5,824 nt of DNA from JAULZV01 sp032117135 (GTDB lineage Bacteria; Patescibacteriota; Minisyncoccia; Phycocordibacterales; JAACPR01): the NCBI GenBank assembly GCA_032117135.1, contig JAULZV010000017.1, forward strand, positions 1 to 5,824. Direction: 5' to 3'. The notes beneath the pieces were generated by a model that saw only the letters and a list, made by a program, of their open reading frames with translations, had not been told where the DNA came from and searched no databases. The position numbers and the translations under genes are program-made. Every line of letters starts with the position of its first letter. The stretch's first letter is position 1. Below, piece after piece: positions 1-5,228 of this stretch.

Positions 1-64
1 ACACTTCACTTTGTATCATGGCCAATAGTAGAACACATATTCCACCTAGTACATTCTTTTTCAT
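1..64 (-). CDS. 5' end of a probable secreted protein (partial, runs off left edge)
   Basis: An open frame starts at the ATG complementary to 62-64 and stays open to the window edge, giving 21 codons: MKKNVLGGICVLLLAMIQSEV. Two lysines followed by a hydrophobic core of about 12 residues make a typical signal peptide or N-terminal membrane anchor. No lipobox is visible, since the only cysteine (C10) sits in the core with no LxGC pattern. A -10-like box lies 7 nt upstream of the ATG and a strong terminator lies behind it, so the frame sits where a separately transcribed gene would begin. The mature part is outside the window and no function can be assigned. The frame is short and could be chance, but position, promoter and signal-like sequence agree. 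Confidence 0.55.
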   Translation of the reverse strand, partial: MKKNVLGGICVLLLAMIQSEV

Positions 65-71
65 ACAAAAA

Positions 72-102
72 ATTATGATTAATAATGTATAGAGTATATC
101 AA
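72..102 (-). promoter_or_regulatory. Candidate promoter giving a leaderless mRNA for the left-edge gene
   Basis: On the minus strand CATAAT (complement of 72-77) lies 7 nt before the ATG at 64, so transcription would start at or within a base or two of the start codon. A possible -35, TTGATA (complement of 97-102), lies 19 nt upstream, which is a long spacer, so the -35 is doubtful. The region directly follows the ppa terminator, as expected for a new transcription unit. The support is the match in position with the two other leaderless-type promoters in the window (2179-2187 and 5212-5220). Confidence 0.4.
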
Positions 103-116
103 AGAAGATGTGGAAT

Positions 117-155
117 AAAAAAAGGGGGGCGCCGCAGGCGCCCCCCCTTTTTTTT
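117..155 (-). terminator. Strong intrinsic terminator after ppa, symmetric enough to act both ways
   Basis: A 10-bp all-G/C stem pairs 124-133 with 137-146 around the 3-nt loop 134-136. Read on the minus strand, away from ppa, it is followed by seven U (complement of 117-123), the classic intrinsic terminator form. On the plus strand the stem is followed by eight T (148-155), so it could also stop transcription entering from the left. The arms differ slightly, with six G on one side and seven C on the other. It lies 25 nt past the ppa stop codon and is by far the most G+C-rich spot in the window. It ends the nusA-ppa unit and insulates the next minus-strand gene. Confidence 0.93.
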
Positions 156-170
156 ATATTTTTTAGATAT

Positions 171-707
171 TTATTTTCCAAACTTCTCCTTGTACAACAC
201 AATAGATTTTTGCACTGCTTCACATGCTTCTTTTTTGTCCTTAAATCCATGGATTTGAACGGATGTATTTTTACCATTCAAAGCCTTGTAAGTCTCAAAG
301 AAGTGTTGAATCTCTGAGAGTTTGTGTTTATTAAGATCAATCAGATCTTGTGTGTCATCCCATCGCTTATCATCTCGTGGAACCGCGATCACTTTGTAAT
401 CTGAGTCTCCATCATCAATCATTTCCATAACTGCAACAGGTCGCACACGAGCAACAATACCGACGTCTAGTGGCCATGTAGTCAAAACAATAACATCAAG
501 AGCGTCACCATCCTCCCACAACGTTTGTGGAGCAAACCCATAATCTACAGGGTAGGGCGCGGCAGAATAATTGGCTCGATCAAGCGCAATCAGACCAGTT
601 TCTTTATCAATCTCATATTTATTATTAGAACCTTTTGGAATTTCGATAATAACGTTAAATTCTTCAGGTGCGTTTTCTCCCAATGGGACATCGTGCCATA
701 AGTTCAT
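171..707 (-). CDS. ppa: Inorganic pyrophosphatase, family I (soluble)
   Basis: Hydrolyses pyrophosphate to two phosphates in the cytoplasm with Mg2+, pulling nucleic acid and protein synthesis forward. The 178-residue length matches bacterial family I enzymes. By motif comparison with the E. coli enzyme the full active site is present: E22 in the EIPKGS stretch, K30 and E32 in KYE, R44, Y52, Y56, the aspartates D66, D68 and D71 in EDGDALDV, D98, D103 and K105, and Y140-K141. No residue of that set is missing. The start MNLWHDVPLG fits the family N-terminus. It lies 25 nt after nusA on the same strand with no terminator between, so the two are probably co-transcribed. The ATG follows an AC-rich stretch without a Shine-Dalgarno sequence. 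The stop is TAA and a strong terminator follows. Its single cysteine is C162. Confidence 0.97.
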   Translation of the reverse strand: MNLWHDVPLGENAPEEFNVIIEIPKGSNNKYEIDKETGLIALDRANYSAAPYPVDYGFAPQTLWEDGDALDVIVLTTWPLDVGIVARVRPVAVMEMIDDGDSDYKVIAVPRDDKRWDDTQDLIDLNKHKLSEIQHFFETYKALNGKNTSVQIHGFKDKKEACEAVQKSIVLYKEKFGK

Positions 708-732
708 AGTTGTGTGTAGTTAATCTGTATAA

Positions 733-1869
733 TTAATTGTCATATTCTTCCTCATCTCGACTTCGAACTCCTTCTACGGCCTGTACGTCGATTTTCCATC
801 CAGTAAGTTTGGCAGCAAGTCTTGCATTTTGACCCCCTTTACCAATAGCAAGAGATTGTTGATCTTCGGCGACCATCACTTTAGCTACTTTTGCATCTTC
901 ATCCAAAACAACATCGAGAACAGATGCAGGCGAGAGCGCCTCTTCAATAAACTCAACAGGATCATTTGACCATTCAATAATATCAATTTTTTCTCCACCA
1001 AGTTCGGACATGATAGTACTTACACGCACTCCTCGTTGTCCAACCATAGCTCCAACAGGGTCAACATGTTCATCTGACGAATACACTGCAATCTTAGATC
1101 GCGCTCCGGCTTCTCGTGCAACTGCTTTTACCTCAACAACACCCTGAGCGAGCTCGGGTACTTCGGCAACAAAGAGTTGTTCCAAAAACTTAGGATGTGA
1201 CCTTGAAAGCTTCAAGAATACTCCTCGTGGAGATTCTTCTACTTTGTACAAGTAAGCACGGATTCGTTCACCTTGTGCAAATCGCTCACCTGGAATTTGC
1301 TCATCGTACGCAAGAAATCCAACTGCTCGACCCATATCAACAAAGATTGAACCTCGTTCCATTCGTTGAACGGTACCATTTACGATTTCACCCTCGTGTT
1401 TTCCATATTCAGAAACCACAGAAACTTTTTCGGCTTCTCTGATTTTTTGCATAATAACTTGTTTTGCAGTCTGAGAAGCAATTCGACCAAAATCTCCTTT
1501 GTTTTCAAGAGGAAATTCGATTTCATCACCTTCTTTTGCATTACTTCTAAATAGTTTTGCGTTCTCAATCAAGATGTGTTGTTCATCATTAAAGAAAATC
1601 TTTGGGTTTTCTGGATCCACTTCTCCTTCAAACTCCTCAACACCTTCAATAATTTGATCTTGAGAAACGACAGTTTTTACTTGTCTGAATTCAACATCTC
1701 CAGTATTCATATCAAATTTAGCCTGAACAATTTGGCCTTTTTTTCCATATTCTTTTTTGTAGGCACTTGCAAGCGCAAATTCGATTGCCTCAATTACTTT
1801 CTCTTTAGGGATTCCTCTTTCTTCTTCAAGTTGGGTGAGTACCGCCTGAATTACTTTTAAGTCAAACAT
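733..1869 (-). CDS. nusA: Transcription termination/antitermination factor NusA
   Basis: Binds RNA polymerase and nascent RNA and modulates pausing, intrinsic termination and antitermination. Order of domains: RNA polymerase-binding N-terminal domain (about 1-150) with the conserved FGRIASQTAKQVIMQKIREAE stretch (127-147), S1 domain (about 157-225), KH1 (about 230-300) with DPVGA (270-274) and the GQRG loop (277-280), and KH2 (about 305-370) with AIGKGGQNARLA (341-352). The protein ends in a short acidic tail at residue 378, so the C-terminal acidic repeats of E. coli NusA are absent, as in many bacteria. The N-terminal domain carries an acidic stretch (about 74-115) that makes it some 20-25 residues longer than in E. 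coli; I recall similar insertions in Parcubacterial NusA. It contains no cysteine. Neither rimP upstream nor infB downstream is present; ppa follows instead. No Shine-Dalgarno sequence precedes the ATG. A good promoter and a structured leader lie upstream. Confidence 0.97.
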   Translation of the reverse strand: MFDLKVIQAVLTQLEEERGIPKEKVIEAIEFALASAYKKEYGKKGQIVQAKFDMNTGDVEFRQVKTVVSQDQIIEGVEEFEGEVDPENPKIFFNDEQHILIENAKLFRSNAKEGDEIEFPLENKGDFGRIASQTAKQVIMQKIREAEKVSVVSEYGKHEGEIVNGTVQRMERGSIFVDMGRAVGFLAYDEQIPGERFAQGERIRAYLYKVEESPRGVFLKLSRSHPKFLEQLFVAEVPELAQGVVEVKAVAREAGARSKIAVYSSDEHVDPVGAMVGQRGVRVSTIMSELGGEKIDIIEWSNDPVEFIEEALSPASVLDVVLDEDAKVAKVMVAEDQQSLAIGKGGQNARLAAKLTGWKIDVQAVEGVRSRDEEEYDN

Positions 1870-1905
1870 ATTCTATTGTTGTTATTGATATAATCTTGAA
1901 CGAAA

Positions 1906-1931
1906 GAAAGTCCGCCGTTGGGCGAACTTCC
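1906..1931 (-). promoter_or_regulatory. Stem-loop in the nusA leader RNA (candidate autoregulatory or attenuator element)
   Basis: In minus-strand RNA, the complement of 1921-1931 pairs with the complement of 1906-1916 to form a continuous 11-bp stem closed by a CAAC tetraloop (1917-1920). Two of the pairs are G-U wobbles, and the same positions on the plus strand are A-C mismatches. The structure therefore favours transcription from the minus strand, that is in the nusA mRNA. The following sequence is U-rich but interrupted (UUUCGUUC), weaker than a standard terminator. It starts about 25 nt into the predicted leader and ends 36 nt before the nusA ATG. A role in NusA control of its own expression is inference. 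I do not recognise a known riboswitch. Confidence 0.55.
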
Positions 1932-1960
1932 TGAGTGACACTCTTTAAATCGTTGTGCGT

Positions 1961-1989
1961 ATTGTATAGGGTTTAAGGACGAATGTCAA
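1961..1989 (-). promoter_or_regulatory. Sigma-70-type promoter for nusA-ppa
   Basis: On the minus strand a perfect -35 TTGACA (complement of 1984-1989) is separated by 17 nt from the -10 TACAAT (complement of 1961-1966), which matches consensus at five of six bases. Transcription should start near 1954-1956 and give an untranslated leader of about 85 nt. This is the best -35/-10 pair in the window, and it contrasts with the leaderless-type promoters of the other genes. Confidence 0.8.
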
Positions 1990-2157
1990 ACAGAAGTGCT
2001 AAATTCTAATCTGAATCTAAACTAAAAGTCGGCAGTCTATTTCTTATTATAGTTTTATAAGTTCAAAAATTAATTGCAACACTCAATCAGTAGATTAAGC
2101 GAGTCGAACATACATAAAAAATGAAAGATCTTTTTTTACAAAATGTGAACAAGAAAA

Positions 2158-2177
2158 GCAAACAAAAACAAGTTTGC
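2158..2177 (+). repeat. Inverted repeat at the pilB promoter, candidate operator
   Basis: GCAAAC (2158-2163) and GTTTGC (2172-2177) form a perfect 6-bp inverted repeat with an 8-nt A-rich spacer. It ends one base before the extended -10 element and covers the place where a -35 would lie, and no good -35 is visible there. If transcription starts at the pilB ATG, the repeat spans roughly -38 to -19, a usual place for a dimeric repressor or an activator. The arms are short, so chance is possible. Confidence 0.4.
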
Positions 2178-2178
2178 A

Positions 2179-2187
2179 TGATACAAT
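2179..2187 (+). promoter_or_regulatory. Extended -10 promoter of pilB, leaderless type
   Basis: TGATACAAT is an extended -10 element (TGn followed by TACAAT at 2182-2187). It ends exactly 8 nt before the pilB ATG at 2196, so the RNA is expected to begin at or next to the start codon, leaving no room for a Shine-Dalgarno sequence. No convincing -35 lies upstream, which is acceptable for extended -10 promoters. The same layout occurs before the gene at 5229. Confidence 0.65.
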
Positions 2188-2195
2188 TTTGATAC

Positions 2196-3947
2196 ATGTA
2201 TATTGAAAATGAAAAGTTAAAAAATTTTCTACTCGACTCAAGTCTTGTGAGCAAAGAAGAAATTGCTCTTGCCGAAAAAGAGCTCGCGGATAATTCAAAA
2301 TTTAGTAATGTCGGTGAATACTTTGTTGCTGATGGCAAAATAAACGAAGACGACCTTCGAAGAGTACAGGCGTATATTCTTGGAATTCCTTATATCGATA
2401 TTGGACTCGAAAAAATCCCGTACGAAACTCTCACCATTATTCCCGAACCAATTGCTCGTAATCACAATATTATTGCTTACAAACACAAAGGGAATGATCT
2501 TGAAATTGCAATGATTGATACTGATGACTTGAGTGCAATTGATTTTATTAAGAAAAAAACTGGCCTCAAAATATTAGCTCGACTTACTTCATCAACTTCG
2601 ATGAAACAAGCTCTTTTGAATTATCAAAAAAGTCTCAAGGCCGATTTGGGAGATATCATCAAAACTCAAATGGGGGATCTTAAAGTTCTCGAAGACGAAG
2701 GAAGTATCGAATCAGAAGCAGATCTCAAAAAAATTGCCGAAGACGTACCAGTTGTCAAAATCGTAGACACCCTTCTCAAACACGCTATTTTGCAAGGAGC
2801 ATCTGATATTCATATCGAACCTCTCGAAAATCAAGTTGTGGTTCGATATCGTATCGACGGTATTTTGCACGATGCAATGACCCTTCCTAAGCGGAGCGCC
2901 CTCTCAATTACCGCCCGTATCAAAGTGCTCGCCAATCTCAAACTGGACGAAAAACGACTGCCCCAAGACGGACGATTCAAAATAGAAGTTGATGGAGAAA
3001 AAGTATCATTTCGAGTATCGATTTTGCCTGTGTATTACGGAGAAAAAACCGTAATGCGTGTACTCCGAGAAGGAGGCGGGCATTTTAGTCTAGAGTCACT
3101 TGGGTTTCATGGACAAGGACTTGAAGCACTCCATAATGGATTACGACAAAAGACAGGGTTGATTCTTACTACCGGACCGACCGGATCAGGAAAATCAACC
3201 ACACTCTATACCATGCTCGACATTCTTAATACACCCGATGTTAATATTTCGACCATCGAAGATCCGGTCGAATACCAAATGAAGCGAGTTAACCAAACTC
3301 AAGTGAAGCCCGAAATTGGGTTTACTTTTGCCGATGGATTGAGAACTCTTGTACGTCAAGATCCTGATATCATTATGGTAGGAGAAATTCGAGACAAAGA
3401 TACTGCATCACTTGCTATTAACGCCGCACTTACAGGACACCTTGTGCTTTCAACTCTTCACACCAACTCAGCAGCAGGAACAATTCCACGACTTACTGAT
3501 ATGGGTGCCGAACCGTTTCTTCTTGTATCGACACTTCGAGTTATTATTGCCCAACGTCTCGTCCGAAAACTCACGGCCAAAAAAGAAAAGTATTTTTTGA
3601 CACCAAGTGCTATTGCATCTCTCGAAAAATCTGTAAACCTCGAAAAAGTTCTCGAAGTCCTTAAGGAAGAGAAGGTGGTAGATAAAAAGGCCACATGGAA
3701 AACAATTCCATTTTACAAACCCAAAGTCACAACAGATTCGGATGGGTATGATGGTCGAGTTGGCATTTATGAAGTACTTCGCATCAGTGACACAATTCGA
3801 AATCTTATTATCGAAGGCAAAACAACTGAATTGATTGATAAACAAGCCAAATCAGAAGGAATGCTTGCCATGATTGAAGACGGTATTTATAAAGCGGTTC
3901 AAGGAGTAACCACTATCGAAGAAGTTCTTCGTGTAGTTTCTGAATAA
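2196..3947 (+). CDS. pilB: Type IV pilus extension ATPase PilB (GspE/PulE family)
   Basis: Hexameric cytoplasmic ATPase that drives pilin polymerisation through the platform protein PilC. The 583 residues comprise a T2SSE_N/MshEN-like N-terminal region (about 40-150) and the secretion ATPase domain (about 190-583). The latter has ASDIHIEP (202-209), Walker A GPTGSGKST (327-335), an aspartate box STIEDPVEY (352-360), Walker B DIIMVGE with E397, a histidine box TGH..STLHTN (413-424), arginine-rich QRLVRKL (453-459), and GYDGRVGIYEV (517-527). PilT does not fit because of the N-terminal domain. The zinc-binding paired cysteines usually found between the last two motifs are absent: residues 460-516 are lysine-rich, and the protein has no cysteine anywhere. 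The ATG is supported by the promoter 8 nt upstream and by an N-terminus that fits the family. pilC follows after 3 nt, so the two are one operon. Confidence 0.96.
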   Translation: MYIENEKLKNFLLDSSLVSKEEIALAEKELADNSKFSNVGEYFVADGKINEDDLRRVQAYILGIPYIDIGLEKIPYETLTIIPEPIARNHNIIAYKHKGNDLEIAMIDTDDLSAIDFIKKKTGLKILARLTSSTSMKQALLNYQKSLKADLGDIIKTQMGDLKVLEDEGSIESEADLKKIAEDVPVVKIVDTLLKHAILQGASDIHIEPLENQVVVRYRIDGILHDAMTLPKRSALSITARIKVLANLKLDEKRLPQDGRFKIEVDGEKVSFRVSILPVYYGEKTVMRVLREGGGHFSLESLGFHGQGLEALHNGLRQKTGLILTTGPTGSGKSTTLYTMLDILNTPDVNISTIEDPVEYQMKRVNQTQVKPEIGFTFADGLRTLVRQDPDIIMVGEIRDKDTASLAINAALTGHLVLSTLHTNSAAGTIPRLTDMGAEPFLLVSTLRVIIAQRLVRKLTAKKEKYFLTPSAIASLEKSVNLEKVLEVLKEEKVVDKKATWKTIPFYKPKVTTDSDGYDGRVGIYEVLRISDTIRNLIIEGKTTELIDKQAKSEGMLAMIEDGIYKAVQGVTTIEEVLRVVSE

Positions 3948-3950
3948 TTT

Positions 3951-5153
3951 ATGATTTTTGCATACAAAGCATTACAAAAAGACGGTCACATGATCGAAGG
4001 AAAACGGGAAGCTGAAAATCCTCAGATTCTGGCAAAAATTCTTAAAGAAGAAGGGTTTGTACTTATCTCTGTAGAGCAAGATAAAAAAAGAAAACTTAGT
4101 TTTACAATTACATTCAAAGCCTTCAAAATGCCCGAAAAGATCTCCTTTGCACGAAACATTAGCTCGATGCTTGATGCAGGACTTTCACTTTCACGTGCGC
4201 TTGAAGTAATCACAAGGCAAAGTCGCAACCCCAAATCCAAGAAAATTCTTATTGATATAAACGAAAAAATTAAAGCAGGGAGCTCTTTTAGTGCGGCTCT
4301 TGAAAGCTACCCACATGTTTTTAATTCACTTTTTGTTTCAATGACGCGCGCTGGTGAAGAATCAGGAAACCTTGCCGATTCGTTTTCTAATATTTCAGGA
4401 CAACTCGAAAAAAACTACCTTCTTATGAAAAAAGTAAAAGGGGCAATGGTATATCCAGGGGTAATTATTTCGGCCATGGGTATTGTTGGTTTTTTTATGA
4501 TGACTTTTATTGTACCGACACTTTCGGCAACATTTATCGAACTTGAAGTTGATTTGCCTGTCAGTACACAAATAATTATTAGTCTTTCTAATTTTCTCAA
4601 AAATGAGACAATCTTATTTTTTGGATCACTCGCACTCATTATTCTCGGCATGATCACCATGGTCAAAAGTCGAATCGGAAGAAGAATTTTGGATGTTATA
4701 GTGCTCAAAGCACCTGTATTTGGAGAGCTTTCTAAACAAATTAACTCAGCTCGAACCGCCCGAACCCTTTCTTCACTTCTAAAGGCTGGTGTTCCTTATC
4801 TGCAAGCAATGCAAATTACTCGAGGAGTGGTTTCGAATCATATTTTTCAAAATATTCTCGAACTCGCAGAGAAAAAGGTAGAGACGGGTGACAAAATCTC
4901 ACAAGTCTTTATTGATAACGAAAAATACTATCCGGCTTTTGTAGGAGAAATGGTTGCCGTAGGGGAAGAAACAGGTGATTTGAGTAATATGCTTTTGCGA
5001 GTTGCAGAATTTTATGAAGAAGAGGTCGACCAAAAAACAAAGAATATGTCCACCATCGTTGAACCACTTTTGATGCTTGTTGTGGGAGTTGGAGTAGGAT
5101 TCTTTGCGATCTCCATGATTTCTCCAATGTATTCATTGATGGATAACATTTAA
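3951..5153 (+). CDS. pilC: Type IV pilus inner-membrane platform protein PilC (GspF family)
   Basis: Inner-membrane platform that couples PilB to pilin extraction and assembly. The 400-residue length is usual for the family. It opens with the typical N-terminus MIFAYKALQKDG, followed by two T2SSF repeats (about 65-190 and 265-390). Each repeat has the marker pattern of an acidic GEE(S/T)G motif: RAGEESGNLADSF in the first and AVGEETGDLSNML in the second. Three hydrophobic membrane segments lie at about 168-192, 221-240 and 372-394. The start is 3 nt after the pilB TAA, with no Shine-Dalgarno sequence, so translation probably depends on coupling to pilB or on an SD-independent mechanism. It has no cysteine. 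The stop TAA overlaps the base of a terminator stem. PilT, PilD, pilins and PilM/N/O are not in this window. Confidence 0.95.
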   Translation: MIFAYKALQKDGHMIEGKREAENPQILAKILKEEGFVLISVEQDKKRKLSFTITFKAFKMPEKISFARNISSMLDAGLSLSRALEVITRQSRNPKSKKILIDINEKIKAGSSFSAALESYPHVFNSLFVSMTRAGEESGNLADSFSNISGQLEKNYLLMKKVKGAMVYPGVIISAMGIVGFFMMTFIVPTLSATFIELEVDLPVSTQIIISLSNFLKNETILFFGSLALIILGMITMVKSRIGRRILDVIVLKAPVFGELSKQINSARTARTLSSLLKAGVPYLQAMQITRGVVSNHIFQNILELAEKKVETGDKISQVFIDNEKYYPAFVGEMVAVGEETGDLSNMLLRVAEFYEEEVDQKTKNMSTIVEPLLMLVVGVGVGFFAISMISPMYSLMDNI

Positions 5154-5180
5154 GTGACGATCAATTGTTCACTCATTTTT
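5153..5180 (+). terminator. Probable intrinsic terminator of pilB-pilC
   Basis: AGUGA (5153-5157) pairs with UCACU (5169-5173). The stem continues as CGA (5158-5160) with UUG (5165-5167) around a UCAA loop, with one bulged U at 5168. CA and five U (5176-5180) follow. The stem is moderate and the U-run short, so termination may be partial. It starts on the last base of the pilC stop codon, and a new promoter follows 30 nt later, which supports a transcript boundary here. Confidence 0.55.
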
Positions 5181-5211
5181 GTCTATTAATACATTTTAAA
5201 ATAAATTCATA

Positions 5212-5220
5212 TGCTATAAT
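5212..5220 (+). promoter_or_regulatory. Extended -10 promoter of the secreted-protein gene, leaderless type
   Basis: TGCTATAAT is an extended -10 (TGn) with a perfect TATAAT at 5215-5220. It ends 8 nt before the ATG at 5229, the same spacing as at pilB. The expected transcript starts at or beside the ATG, with no room for a ribosome binding site. The upstream DNA is AT-rich, including TTTTAAAA at 5194-5201, and no clear -35 is present. Together with the preceding terminator this indicates separate transcription from pilBC. Confidence 0.7.
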
Positions 5221-5228
5221 TTCCTGTA

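Larger units (their letters stand above)
1870..2195. other. Divergent intergenic region between nusA and pilB (326 nt)
   Basis: No convincing gene lies here. The left part (1870-1960) is the nusA leader with its hairpin and a short palindrome, GAGTGACACTC at 1933-1943. The nusA promoter occupies 1961-1989. The middle (1990-2150) is AT-rich. It holds a second -10-like TATAAT on the minus strand (complement of 2046-2051) without a convincing -35, and a small inverted repeat, TTATA-N4-TATAA, at about 2045-2059. The right end carries the pilB promoter with an overlapping inverted repeat. I looked for tRNA and rimP remnants and found none. Confidence 0.7.

Noticed and set aside
1380..1568. A 62-codon minus-strand frame inside nusA with lysine- and leucine-rich sequence
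   Set aside because: It lies wholly within the nusA coding frame, shows no domain resemblance, and has no promoter or terminator of its own.
1882..1941. A 19-codon GTG-started frame inside the nusA leader (minus strand), overlapping the hairpin
   Set aside because: It has no Shine-Dalgarno sequence and a weak start codon, and its composition shows no run of regulatory codons of the attenuation-peptide kind. Most likely chance.
2046..2051. A second TATAAT on the minus strand upstream of nusA
   Set aside because: No acceptable -35 lies 16-18 nt upstream, and the promoter at 1961-1989 is far better. Mentioned only as a weak secondary possibility.
2085..2125. A possible tRNA fragment: GTTCGACTC on the minus strand resembles a T-arm sequence
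   Set aside because: The five bases on each side do not pair into a T-stem, and no acceptor, D or anticodon arms can be built around it.
2121..2192. A 23-codon ATG frame just upstream of pilB (plus strand)
   Set aside because: It is very short, lysine-rich from A-rich DNA, overlaps the predicted pilB promoter and operator, and has no convincing promoter of its own.
2087..2338. Minus-strand open frames of 67-83 codons spanning the pilB start
   Set aside because: They are rich in Phe, Ser and Cys as expected from the complement of AT-rich coding DNA, and they run through the promoter and the pilB N-terminus. Antisense shadows.
2196..3947. Calling the ATPase a type II secretion GspE or the retraction ATPase PilT
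   Set aside because: The MshEN-type N-terminal domain rules out PilT. GspE cannot be excluded by motif alone, but the cell type suggested here would be expected to have a type IV pilus and no outer-membrane secretin system.
2196..5153. An alternative genetic code in which TGA encodes glycine, as in some CPR lineages
   Set aside because: All long frames lack in-frame TGA, glycines are encoded by GGN, and stops are TAA. The standard bacterial code explains the window.
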